A stretch of DNA of 64,000 nt from the NCBI RefSeq assembly GCF_019904255.1, contig NZ_CP063203.1, positions 2,366,001-2,430,000 on the forward strand. The letters run 5' to 3'. The position numbers were made by a program, and so were the translations under genes. The stretch is from Marixanthomonas sp. SCSIO 43207. Its GTDB lineage: Bacteria; Bacteroidota; Bacteroidia; Flavobacteriales; Flavobacteriaceae. Shown piece after piece: positions 35,749 to 44,236 of this stretch; the first letter of the stretch is position 1; every line of letters begins with the position of its first letter. The notes below the pieces were generated by a model. It saw only the letters and a program-made list of their open reading frames with translations, had not been told where the DNA came from and searched no databases.

Positions 35749-36553
35749 CAACATAGCTAATAAATCTAAAAGACTGTCCGTTCAAATTTCTTTGACCGGA
35801 CTTTCTTTTTTAGTCACATCTTGTGATGACAAGGAAGTTTTGTTTTTTTTTGAAAAAAAATTTGACTCTTCCCTTACTCCAGAAGAAACTCTAGAAACAA
35901 TACAACAAGTAATTGAAAAGAAACAGGAGTTAGCAACTTATAGTTATGACGAAGTAGTTTTGCTGTATGCAACCAATCTTTACACAACTGTACCCACTGC
36001 CCTATTTGATGAAAACAAAGCAAGTGATTATTTAAAGTTTAACTCAAAAATTCTTGCTAACGATTATATTTCATTTGATACAATACAAAGTCTAGATATG
36101 GTTATCGTTTACGTTCCATTTATCAACGTAAACAACTACTTCTTTGAAAAATACGGCTCATTTAAGTATTATCATACAAGCACCGTACTTATCAATACGC
36201 TTGTAACTTCAGAAAAATTTTCAAAAGAAGAAAAGCTATATATACACGTACAAAGTAATACTTTTGATTGTCTAGCTATTCAAAATGGAAATCTAACTTT
36301 GTGTAATACATTTTCATACAAAACACCAGAAGATTTTATCTACTACATCTTATTCTGTATGGAACAATTAACTCTTAATCCAGAAAGCACAGCCGTTTTC
36401 CTTTTGGGAGCAATATCAAAAGAAGATGAGCTTTATGATATTGCTTACAAATACATAAGGAATGTTTCTTTTATTTCTGAAATAAAATCAAACATAAACC
36501 TTGGCAAAAATATAAGTAATCATAACCATTTTGTTTTAAAAAGTAGTTTGTAA
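35726..36553 (+). CDS. DUF3822 family protein
   Basis: I choose ATG 35726 (MTLAKSYNNIANKSKRLSVQ), giving 275 aa; an in-frame ATG at 35690 would overlap the upstream gene by 59 bases. The sequence has two related halves of an actin-like (ASKHA-type) appearance: LSVQISLTGLSFLV plus a helical region, and LYIHVQSNTFDCLAIQNG plus YYILFCMEQLTLNPESTAVFLLG. It is a Bacteroidota-specific family usually found just before rsmD. Function is unknown. Its stop overlaps the rsmD ATG (TAATG). Confidence 0.82.
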   Translation: MTLAKSYNNIANKSKRLSVQISLTGLSFLVTSCDDKEVLFFFEKKFDSSLTPEETLETIQQVIEKKQELATYSYDEVVLLYATNLYTTVPTALFDENKASDYLKFNSKILANDYISFDTIQSLDMVIVYVPFINVNNYFFEKYGSFKYYHTSTVLINTLVTSEKFSKEEKLYIHVQSNTFDCLAIQNGNLTLCNTFSYKTPEDFIYYILFCMEQLTLNPESTAVFLLGAISKEDELYDIAYKYIRNVSFISEIKSNINLGKNISNHNHFVLKSSL

Positions 36554-37086
36554 TGCGTATTATATCAGGAACACATAAAGGAAGAAGATTAATTGCGCCA
36601 AGAAACCTTCCTGTAAGGCCTACAACAGATTTTGCTAAAGAAGCACTCTTCAATATATTACGAAATGATTATATTTTTGAAGAAATAAGCTTACTTGATC
36701 TCTTCGCCGGAACCGGAAATATAAGCTATGAGTTTGCTTCACGAGGAACACAAGATATCACTGCAGTTGACGCCCATTATGCGTGTGTAAAATACATTCA
36801 GAAAACTTCTCAAGAACTTGATTTTTCAATAAAAACTGTAAAGTCTGATGTGTTTAAATTCCTTTCTGCTATTACAACAAAATTTGATATTATCTTTGCA
36901 GATCCGCCTTACAAATTTGATAATCAAGAATTTGAGAGTTTTATAGGAAAAATCTTTCAAAACAACTTGATAAATCCAAACGGATTGGTTATTATTGAGC
37001 ATTCAAAACACACTGATCTTTCTAATTTTCCTCATTTTAAAGAGAGCCGTAAGTACGGAGGATCTGTTTTTAGTTTTTTTCAGTAA
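36553..37086 (+). CDS. rsmD: 16S rRNA (guanine966-N2)-methyltransferase RsmD
   Basis: The 177-aa Rossmann-fold methyltransferase carries MRIISGTHKGRRLIAP and RPTTDFAKEALFNIL at its N-terminus, SAM motif I LDLFAGTGNISYE, and the catalytic DPPYKF motif of N6/N2-amino methyltransferases. It makes m2G966 in 16S rRNA during 30S assembly. The start codon overlaps the previous stop, so translation is coupled with the DUF3822 gene. The ending GGSVFSFF is typical. Confidence 0.95.
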   Translation: MRIISGTHKGRRLIAPRNLPVRPTTDFAKEALFNILRNDYIFEEISLLDLFAGTGNISYEFASRGTQDITAVDAHYACVKYIQKTSQELDFSIKTVKSDVFKFLSAITTKFDIIFADPPYKFDNQEFESFIGKIFQNNLINPNGLVIIEHSKHTDLSNFPHFKESRKYGGSVFSFFQ

Positions 37087-37095
37087 AATAGCTTT

Positions 37096-37485
37096 ATGTT
37101 GTCCCCAGAGCCTGTATTAATTGAGTTAAACTTCTGTACGCTTGAAATACACGACAATTGTGTAATTTCAACTATACACGAAGGCGTTTTGTTTGATGTA
37201 GAAGAACGAAAGCAGCTTTATAAAATCTTTGATAAATACTTTACAGGAAAGCCCTTTATTTATATTTCAAATCGAAAAAATGATTACACTGTAAATCCAA
37301 CAAGTTATTTACAAAAAGATGCTTATACCAATCAATTAATGGGAATGGCTGTTCTTTGTTATAATGAATCTTCGTATCAAAATGCATTATTTGAAAAAAA
37401 GTTTTATGACAGAGCTTTCAATGTTTTTTACAGTGTAGAAGAATGTAAACTGTGGGCAAAAGAAGTTTTACACTCAAAAAATTAA
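37096..37485 (+). CDS. Small STAS/SpoIIAA-like protein (paralogue of the one at 22265)
   Basis: The 129-aa soluble protein has an alternating beta-alpha pattern and shares the central IYISNRKNDYTVNPTSY block and the FEKKF...F.S.EE...WA ending with the gene at 22265-22642. Both are therefore members of one small flavobacterial family of unknown function, perhaps SpoIIAA/SEC14-like ligand-binding proteins. It follows rsmD by 9 bases and ends 5 bases from the 3' end of the converging RNase P RNA. Confidence 0.75.
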   Translation: MLSPEPVLIELNFCTLEIHDNCVISTIHEGVLFDVEERKQLYKIFDKYFTGKPFIYISNRKNDYTVNPTSYLQKDAYTNQLMGMAVLCYNESSYQNALFEKKFYDRAFNVFYSVEECKLWAKEVLHSKN

Positions 37486-37490
37486 AAAAT

Positions 37491-37808
37491 AGCAGGCCTA
37501 TAAGCCGGATTCTGTATTCCGAATAATCGAAATCCTTATCATTTATCTGGACGTTTTGTTACCAAAACGCTCTATCTGCCTACCCTCCTGCATTGGGCGG
37601 GTACCCTCAAGCACAGGTTTACGTGGCATTTCACCGCATAGAGTTTACCTGATTTCACTACAGCATTACCTGTACATTCTTTCTGTTGCACTTGTCCGCT
37701 CTCAATAATTGAGATGACGGCTGTTAGCCGCTATGCTTCCCTATGGTGTCCGGACTTTCCTCCAAATGCTCAGTCAAGCTGAACATATAGCGATAAGGTG
37801 GCCTGCAG
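37491..37808 (-). ncRNA. rnpB: RNase P RNA component, bacterial class A
   Basis: The roughly 318-nt minus-strand RNA carries the universal P4-region and J3/4 signature GAGGAAAGTCCGGAC (37748-37762), the GAAACAGAA-type core (CAGAAAGAATGTACAG), the internal GGTAAACTCTATGCGGTG part and the 3' ACAGAATCCGGCTTAT (about 37499-37516). P1 closes by pairing GCAGGCC (37800-37806) with GGCCTGC (37492-37498 region). A -7 element lies 3 bases upstream of the predicted 5' end. It processes tRNA 5' ends with RnpA. Ends are set from P1 pairing and are good to a few bases. Confidence 0.95.
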
Positions 37809-37810
37809 TG

Positions 37811-37818
37811 CAAAAGTA
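37811..37818 (-). promoter_or_regulatory. Predicted -7 element of rnpB
   Basis: TACTTTTG on the minus strand ends at 37811, just upstream of the RNase P P1 stem. Its position supports the RNA 5' end at about 37804-37808. Confidence 0.6.
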
Positions 37819-37883
37819 AACCAATGTTAATAAATACGGTAAAAATGAAACACCAATTTTTTTAAAATAAAACAGGACATAGT

Positions 37884-37891
37884 TATATTTG
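37884..37891 (+). promoter_or_regulatory. Predicted -7 element of dnaX
   Basis: TATATTTG matches the consensus and ends 8 bases before the dnaX ATG at 37900, so the mRNA should be leaderless or nearly so. No clear -33 element. Confidence 0.5.
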
Positions 37892-37899
37892 TTTTGCCT

Positions 37900-39723
37900 A
37901 TGGAACATTTTATAGTATCTGCCCGTAAATACCGCCCTACACAATTTAAAGATGTAGTTGGGCAACAAGCTATTACCAATACGCTTAATAATGCTATTGA
38001 AAATGACCATTTGGCGCAAGCTTTACTCTTTACTGGTCCTCGAGGAGTTGGAAAAACTACTTGCGCTAGAATTTTGGCAAAAAAAATTAACCAAGACGGA
38101 ACAGAACAAGAAGATGAAGATTTTGCATTTAATATTTTTGAATTGGATGCTGCTTCAAATAATTCTGTAGATGACATACGTAATTTAATAGATCAAGTAC
38201 GTATACCGCCGCAAGTAGGTAGTTATAAAGTCTATATCATTGACGAGGTACACATGCTTTCTTCAGCAGCTTTCAACGCTTTTTTAAAAACGCTTGAAGA
38301 ACCACCTAAACACGCAATTTTTATTTTAGCAACTACCGAAAAACATAAAATAATCCCTACAATATTATCACGTTGTCAAATTTTTGATTTCAGAAGAATT
38401 ACTGTTCGTGATATAAAAAATCATCTTGCAGATGTTGCCAAACAAGAAGGTATCAATGCCGAAGACGACGCACTGCATATTGTAGCTCAAAAAGCAGATG
38501 GAGCTTTACGTGATGCACTTTCAATATTTGATCGTGTGGTAAGCTTTTCAGGAAAAACTTTAACACGCCAAGCTGTTACAGAAAACTTAAATGTTCTCGA
38601 TTATACTTATTACTTTCAGATTACAGATTTGTTAATTAACAATGACATTCCTGAAGTTTTATTGGCATATAATGATATTTTATCAAAAGGGTTTGATGGG
38701 CACCACTTTATCATGGGGCTTGCTTCACATTTCAGGGATTTAATGGTTTGTAAAAATCAACAAACTATCGAGTTACTAGAAGTTGGAGAGCAGGTAAAAG
38801 CGATGTATTTTGAACAATCTCAAAAAACCTCTCACAACTTTTTATTAGAAGCAATTGATATTGCTAATGCTTGTGATTTAAAGTTTAAAACAAGTCGTAA
38901 TCAACGTTTGCTGGTTGAACTGTGCCTTATGCAATTGGCTTCTCTTACAGCTACTGACGAAAAAAAAAAGCCTAGATTAAACGGCAAAACAAAAACTCGA
39001 TACGTAATACCTCCCTCCCATTTTAAAGCTTCTGAAAAAGAAACATCTACAACTGGTTCACAAGAAAATAATGAGTCTGAACACATTTCAAAACCTGTAA
39101 AGGCAAACAATTCTGAAGAAAAACCCGTTACCCTTAAAAAGAATGAAATACCTTCAACTACTAAAACAGAAGAAAACTCTCCTTCTACTGCAGTAACTGA
39201 AGATACTCCTAGTACAAATAAAATTGCTGAAGAACGATCTAAAATTCTTTCAGAAAAAAACAATAAAAAAGTTTCAGCTTTATCGTTAAAAAGTATTCGG
39301 AAAAAGCAAGAACTTCAAAAAGAATTAATCGCAAACCAGCCTGATCAAAGAAATTTACCTGCCGAAAGCTTTACCGAAGAAGAAATGCGTACAGCGTGGA
39401 CTCAGTATGCAAAAAAAGTAGAAAAAGACGGTAAATTTAATTTGCTGTCGCACCTTACAATGGGTGTACCAAGACTCGATGGAAGCACAATTCACTTAGA
39501 ATTTCCGAATGATACTATAAAAGTAGAAGTAGAACGCGAAAAACACGAGTTATTGGGCTATTTACGAAGCCAACTTCAAAATTATGATATCGATCTCGAT
39601 ATTTTGGTTAACGAGACTGTTCAGAAAAAATATGCTTATACTACTCGCGAAAAGTTTGATAAACTAAGAGAAAAAAATCCGGCTTTAGAAAAACTACGCA
39701 AAGAGTTTGATTTAGATATCTAG
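37900..39723 (+). CDS. dnaX: DNA polymerase III subunit gamma/tau
   Basis: The 607-aa clamp-loader ATPase starts at ATG 37900 (an in-frame TTG at 37894 precedes it). Walker A is GPRGVGKTT (46-54), the sensor/DExx box is YIIDEVHMLS, SRC motif LSRCQIFDFRRI. The zinc-binding cysteines that normally follow Walker A are missing: residues 62-78 read KINQDGTEQEDEDFAFN, then ELDAASNN. This lack is known for Bacteroidota DnaX. Domain III (to about 370), a low-complexity Ser/Thr/Lys/Glu linker (about 370-480) and a C-terminal DNA/alpha-binding domain follow. Acts in the replisome clamp loader. Confidence 0.96.
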   Translation: MEHFIVSARKYRPTQFKDVVGQQAITNTLNNAIENDHLAQALLFTGPRGVGKTTCARILAKKINQDGTEQEDEDFAFNIFELDAASNNSVDDIRNLIDQVRIPPQVGSYKVYIIDEVHMLSSAAFNAFLKTLEEPPKHAIFILATTEKHKIIPTILSRCQIFDFRRITVRDIKNHLADVAKQEGINAEDDALHIVAQKADGALRDALSIFDRVVSFSGKTLTRQAVTENLNVLDYTYYFQITDLLINNDIPEVLLAYNDILSKGFDGHHFIMGLASHFRDLMVCKNQQTIELLEVGEQVKAMYFEQSQKTSHNFLLEAIDIANACDLKFKTSRNQRLLVELCLMQLASLTATDEKKKPRLNGKTKTRYVIPPSHFKASEKETSTTGSQENNESEHISKPVKANNSEEKPVTLKKNEIPSTTKTEENSPSTAVTEDTPSTNKIAEERSKILSEKNNKKVSALSLKSIRKKQELQKELIANQPDQRNLPAESFTEEEMRTAWTQYAKKVEKDGKFNLLSHLTMGVPRLDGSTIHLEFPNDTIKVEVEREKHELLGYLRSQLQNYDIDLDILVNETVQKKYAYTTREKFDKLREKNPALEKLRKEFDLDI

Positions 39724-39776
39724 AACAGTCATTTGATATTTTGTATTTTTGCAGCGTATAAATAAACTCATTAATT

Positions 39777-40358
39777 ATGCTTGGCTTACAACTTCCTACC
39801 GATCCTCGATGGGTCAATATTGTTGAAAAAAACGTAGAAGAAATATTAACAGATCACGCGTTTTGTGAGCAAAAGGCTGCGTCAACCGCTATTTCATTTA
39901 TTGTTACTTATCCTGAATATACAGAGTTGGTTCAAGAAATGACAGCCTTGGTTAAAGAAGAAATAAGCCATTTTAAATTAGTACACGATAAAATAATTGA
40001 ACGTGGCTGGACGCTTGGTCGTGACCGGAAAGATGAATATGTAAATAAATTAATGACATTTTTCCCAAAAGGAGGAAGCAGAACTACAAATTTGGTTCAC
40101 AGGTTATTATACGCAGCACTAATTGAAGCAAGAAGCTGTGAGCGATTTCGATTATTAAGCGAGCAGTTAAACGATAAAGAACTAGCTGATTTTTACAGAA
40201 GTTTAATGGTAAGTGAGGCAAATCACTATACTATGTTTTTAGGCTTTGCAAGGAAATATGGAGACCGAGAAGAAGTAGATAAAAAGTGGAAAAACCTTCT
40301 CACTTTTGAAGCTGAGATTATGAAGGATCTTGGCAAAGAAGAAACCATGCACGGTTAA
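39777..40358 (+). CDS. miaE: tRNA-(ms2io6A)-hydroxylase MiaE
   Basis: The 193-aa protein is a ferritin-like non-haem diiron enzyme that hydroxylates the isopentenyl group of ms2i6A37 in tRNA, using oxygen. Diiron ligands come from helix motifs with EILTDHAFCEQKAA, EEISHFKLVHD, ALIEARSCERF and SEANHYTMF (E/H residues in ExxH-type spacing). Length and motif order match MiaE. It implies that the organism is aerobic at least part-time and makes ms2i6A. The downstream RluA-type frame overlaps its last codons. Confidence 0.93.
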   Translation: MLGLQLPTDPRWVNIVEKNVEEILTDHAFCEQKAASTAISFIVTYPEYTELVQEMTALVKEEISHFKLVHDKIIERGWTLGRDRKDEYVNKLMTFFPKGGSRTTNLVHRLLYAALIEARSCERFRLLSEQLNDKELADFYRSLMVSEANHYTMFLGFARKYGDREEVDKKWKNLLTFEAEIMKDLGKEETMHG

Positions 40359-41229
40359 TCAACGCACTATTAAAAAAGAAAAACATACAGTTCCTTTACT
40401 TAATATACCTATTCGTCTTTCAGACTATGCAGGAGGTATATTTAAAACCATTCCTTCAAGAAAAGGAATGAAAAAAGCGATTGATAAAGGTGTCGTTTCG
40501 GTAAATGGTACCAGAGCTGAAACGGCTACTCTATTGTTTGGCGGAGAGGTTATTACACTTATTTCAACAAGTAAAGAGAACAAACCCATACTTACATTAG
40601 ATTTAGAGATCTGTTTTGAGAATGACCATTTAGCAATTATCAACAAACCGCCTGGTATTTTGGTAAGCGGTAATAAAAAAAAGACTATTGTAAATGCACT
40701 TCCTCATAATCTTAAAAAAAGTTCTGCAATTGATGCACTAGATAGACCAAAACCAGTACATCGATTAGATTTTCCTACTAGTGGTTTGCTACTTGTTGCA
40801 AAATCCTATTCTGCTATGATAGCTTTAAACAAGCTGTTTAAAACCCGAAGTATTCAAAAAACGTATTTTGCAATTACATACGGTTCATTAAAATCACAAG
40901 GCACTATACAAAACCCCATTGACGGAAAAAAAGCTTACACAGAATATAAGGTTATTAAAAGTGTTGTTTCAGAAAAGTTTGAGTATTTAAATCTTGTTAC
41001 ATTATTTCCTAAAACCGGTAGAAAACACCAACTACGTATTCATCTTTCGCAAATTAACTCACCTATTTTAGGAGATAAAAAATATGGTAAAAAGGAAGTT
41101 ATAAGCTCAGGAAAAGGGTTGTATTTACACGCTTCAAAATTAATTTTTAAAGACCCTATTAGTAATGAAATTATTTCTGTAGAAAGTAAACTTCCCAAAA
41201 AGTTTACAAGAATTTTTGATAAGCTATAA
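40330..41229 (+). CDS. RluA family RNA pseudouridine synthase
   Basis: The catalytic HRLDFPTSGLLLV motif carries the essential Asp, and TEYKVIKS, FPKTGRKHQLRIHLSQI and GDKKYG are RluA-family blocks. An S4-like N-terminal region (SRKGMKKAIDKGVVSVNG) binds RNA. The target (23S rRNA or tRNA) cannot be read. The only canonical start is TTG at 40330, which overlaps miaE by 29 bases and adds an odd Lys-rich lead (AKKKPCTVNQRT). Family-like sequence begins near 40369, where an ATT followed by KKEKHTV is the other candidate. The 3' end abuts the converging ppx stop codon. Confidence 0.88.
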   Translation: MAKKKPCTVNQRTIKKEKHTVPLLNIPIRLSDYAGGIFKTIPSRKGMKKAIDKGVVSVNGTRAETATLLFGGEVITLISTSKENKPILTLDLEICFENDHLAIINKPPGILVSGNKKKTIVNALPHNLKKSSAIDALDRPKPVHRLDFPTSGLLLVAKSYSAMIALNKLFKTRSIQKTYFAITYGSLKSQGTIQNPIDGKKAYTEYKVIKSVVSEKFEYLNLVTLFPKTGRKHQLRIHLSQINSPILGDKKYGKKEVISSGKGLYLHASKLIFKDPISNEIISVESKLPKKFTRIFDKL

Positions 41230-42141
41230 TTAGTTTACTTCAAGTTCTGCGGCAACTTTTTCATTGTATAGACTTTTTATGATCCCGTCTGATAGTCCTA
41301 TTTTAGGAACATACATGTTTTTGGCGCCACTCCATTTCATAGCAGATAGGTATATGCGAGTGGCCGGTATAATCACATCTGCCCTATCGGGATTCATACT
41401 TAGCTCGGTAATACGCTCCTCATAACTCAACGATTTAATCATTTCATAATAAGAACCTAGGTAAAAATAGCTCAAAGGCTTACCTATTTTTTTTCCGCTG
41501 TTTTTATAAATATGATTAATATTTCCGCCAGAACCTATTAGTGATACCTTTTTATAAGGTTTTACTACTTTCACAATCCAGTCTTCAACCTCTTGCCAGA
41601 TTGTTTCTTTAGTCATATTGTTAATTAATCTAACGGTACCTAACTTAAAAGATCTCGACGCTTTTGTTTTACCATCGCTAAACAACGTAAATTCTGTACT
41701 ACCACCTCCTACATCTACATACAAAAATGTTTTATCGGTTTGAATCAGCTCTTTTAAATCTGTTGTTGCAATGATAGCGGCTTCATCATTACCGTCAATA
41801 ATATTTATGTTAAGTCCAGTTTCTTTTTTAAGTCTTTTTGCTATTTCGGTACCATTTTGAGCTTCTCGCATTGCCGATGTAGCACAAGCTCTAAAACGAC
41901 TTACTTCGTGAGTTTCCATTAATAAGCTAAACGCATTCATAGCGTCAAGCATACGTTTGTAATTTTCTTCTGAAATTTTACCTTCAATAAATACATCTGC
42001 TCCTAGACGTATAGGTACACGCACCAACGATCTTTTTTTAAAAATAGGATCTTTCCCTTTTTGTTGAATCACTAAAGCAATTAATAATCGTATGGCATTT
42101 GAGCCTATATCTATTGCGGCATATTTTCTTATATCTAGCAA
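41230..42141 (-). CDS. ppx: Ppx/GppA family exopolyphosphatase (short form)
   Basis: The 303-aa ASKHA-fold phosphatase has AAIDIGSNAIRLLI (phosphate-1 loop), VDVGGGSTEFTLF (phosphate-2), and LIGSGGNI (adenosine-like loop). It is the short form (about 300 aa), without the C-terminal HD domain of E. coli Ppx. It removes phosphate from polyphosphate ends or acts on pppGpp; the two activities cannot be told apart by sequence alone. It starts 1 base after the ppk1 stop on the same strand, so the polyphosphate-making and -degrading enzymes are coexpressed. Confidence 0.92.
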   Translation of the reverse strand: MLDIRKYAAIDIGSNAIRLLIALVIQQKGKDPIFKKRSLVRVPIRLGADVFIEGKISEENYKRMLDAMNAFSLLMETHEVSRFRACATSAMREAQNGTEIAKRLKKETGLNINIIDGNDEAAIIATTDLKELIQTDKTFLYVDVGGGSTEFTLFSDGKTKASRSFKLGTVRLINNMTKETIWQEVEDWIVKVVKPYKKVSLIGSGGNINHIYKNSGKKIGKPLSYFYLGSYYEMIKSLSYEERITELSMNPDRADVIIPATRIYLSAMKWSGAKNMYVPKIGLSDGIIKSLYNEKVAAELEVN

Positions 42142-42142
42142 A

Positions 42143-44236
42143 CTATTTTTCTAATTTTTGTTTGTAATATTCATACAGTTTGAATTGTGACCGGAAAGGC
42201 TCTTCATCATTTTTACGGTATCTATTTAATGCTTTTCCTGAAATTATTCGAGCTTTTACATTGTCTTTCCAAGATATTTCAAACGTATCAATTAGTTCTT
42301 TTTTTATTTCTTCATCATAAATAGGGCATGATATTTCAACGCGGTTGTCTAAATTACGACCCATAAAATCTGCAGATGAAATGTAAATTTTTGGTTGGCC
42401 GTTATTATCAAATATAAACAATCGAGGATGTTCTAAAAACTTATCTACTATACTTATAACTTCAATATTTTCACTCATTCCTTTTATACCAGGCATTAAG
42501 CAGCAAATTCCACGAATTATTAATTTAATTTTTACGCCTGCTCTACTTGCTTGATAAAGCTTATCAATCATTTTGAAGTCTGACAGGCTATTCATTTTTA
42601 ACCGAATACCGCTAGAATTACCTTTTTTCTTATTCTGAATTTCATTTTCAATTAAATTGTAAATTGAATTTCGGGTGTAATGCGGTGAAACAATTAAATG
42701 ATTGTACTTTTTAATTTTATAATTCACTTCAAAAAAATCAAATACCTTATTGATTTCTTTGCCTATTTTTTGGTTAGAAGTGAACAAAGTATAATCTGTA
42801 TAAATTCTGGCGGTAGATTCATTAAAGTTTCCAGTACTTATAAAAGCATACCGTTTAATTTTTTCGTTTTCAAGTCTTTCAATCACACAAGCTTTGCAAT
42901 GTACTTTGAGCCCAGAAACACCAAAAATAAGCCTAACGCCCTCACTCTGCATTTGCTCTGCGTATTGTATATTGGCTTCTTCATCAAAACGTGCTTGCAA
43001 TTCAATTTGTACAATCACATTTTTACCATTTTTGGCAGCATTTATTAAAGAACTGGCAATATGTGAGATTTGAGCCAATCTATATATTGTAATTCTAATA
43101 GATTTTACATTTGGATCTAGAGCTGCTTCGCGTAAAAACTTCACAACGTATGAAAAACTTTGATAAGGAGCATATAACAAATAGTCTTTGTGCGCTATTT
43201 TATCAAGTAAACTACCTTGTAAACTCAACCCCGGGATGGCTAAAGGCTCTATTTTTTTATAGAGTAAATCATTTCTTCCTAAGCTAGGAAACTTCATATA
43301 GTCTCGTCTATTGTGGTACCTACCACCAGGAATGATACTATCTGTTGTATCAATACCCATTTTTTGAAGTAAAAACTGAAGTGTTTCAGCATCGATACTT
43401 TTATCATAAACAAAACGAACCGGATCACCTGTACTTCTGTTTTTTACACTTTTTGAAATTTTTTCAATAAAACTTCGGCTTAAATCACTGTCAATATCTA
43501 ATTCTGCATCGCGTGTGATTTTAATCATATGTGCCGAGATGCTTTCGTACTTAAATATGCTGAAGATATTATGAAGACAATACCTTATTAAATCATCCAA
43601 AATGATAATATATTGCTTATCTCCCTTTTGCGGAAGCACTACAAACCTATCAACAACTTTAGGAATCTCAATCAATGCAAAATTACTTCTAGATTGAAAG
43701 GTGTCATCCTCCTTTTTCATCACCATACGCACAGCCAAATAAGCAGCACTGTCTTTAAGCATAGGAAACTCTTCTAGCTCACCAATCATTATTGTTACTA
43801 GTGCCGGGCTTACTTTGCGTAAGAAATAATCTGAAATAAACTCACTTTGGGCTTTGCTTACTTCAGTTTCATTGATAATAAAGATATTTTCTTTCTGAAG
43901 CTCTTTACGTATTTTTTTAAGTATGCGAAGACTATGAGATTGCTGCTCAATTACTATTTGAGTAATTTCTTCTAATAAATCTGAAGCTGAAATTCCGCCT
44001 AAAAAGCTTCTACCTCCTTTACCAGCTTCAACAATTCTTCGCACTGTAGCGTACCGTACTTTGAAAAATTCGTCTAGATTATTTGAAAAAATACCTAAAA
44101 ACCGAAGGCGCTCAATAAGCGGAACAGAAGGATCTTCTGCTTCTTGTAAAACACGAGCGTTGAATTGAAGCCAACTAAGTTCACGATTACGGTATTGATT
44201 TTTAGTTGTATCTAGATTGTCTATTCTTTCGGTCAT
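42143..44236 (-). CDS. ppk1: Polyphosphate kinase 1
   Basis: The 697-aa enzyme is full-length PPK1, which polymerises the gamma-phosphate of ATP into polyphosphate through a phosphohistidine. It shows the N-terminal RELSWLQFNARVLQEAED and FLGIFSNNLDEFFKVR, the phosphorylated-histidine region GLKVHCKACVIER (equivalent to E. coli His435), TGNFNESTARIYTD, and the second active-site histidine in FLEHPRLFIF (E. coli His592). The start overlaps the sixA-like stop by 4 bases (ATGA-type), and ppx follows 1 base after its stop. This indicates a tight sixA-ppk1-ppx operon. Confidence 0.97.
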   Translation of the reverse strand: MTERIDNLDTTKNQYRNRELSWLQFNARVLQEAEDPSVPLIERLRFLGIFSNNLDEFFKVRYATVRRIVEAGKGGRSFLGGISASDLLEEITQIVIEQQSHSLRILKKIRKELQKENIFIINETEVSKAQSEFISDYFLRKVSPALVTIMIGELEEFPMLKDSAAYLAVRMVMKKEDDTFQSRSNFALIEIPKVVDRFVVLPQKGDKQYIIILDDLIRYCLHNIFSIFKYESISAHMIKITRDAELDIDSDLSRSFIEKISKSVKNRSTGDPVRFVYDKSIDAETLQFLLQKMGIDTTDSIIPGGRYHNRRDYMKFPSLGRNDLLYKKIEPLAIPGLSLQGSLLDKIAHKDYLLYAPYQSFSYVVKFLREAALDPNVKSIRITIYRLAQISHIASSLINAAKNGKNVIVQIELQARFDEEANIQYAEQMQSEGVRLIFGVSGLKVHCKACVIERLENEKIKRYAFISTGNFNESTARIYTDYTLFTSNQKIGKEINKVFDFFEVNYKIKKYNHLIVSPHYTRNSIYNLIENEIQNKKKGNSSGIRLKMNSLSDFKMIDKLYQASRAGVKIKLIIRGICCLMPGIKGMSENIEVISIVDKFLEHPRLFIFDNNGQPKIYISSADFMGRNLDNRVEISCPIYDEEIKKELIDTFEISWKDNVKARIISGKALNRYRKNDEEPFRSQFKLYEYYKQKLEK

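Noticed and set aside
37774..38177. Minus-strand reading frames over rnpB and the dnaX start
   Set aside because: They overlap RNase P RNA and dnaX, and show no recognisable protein features; they are composition shadows.
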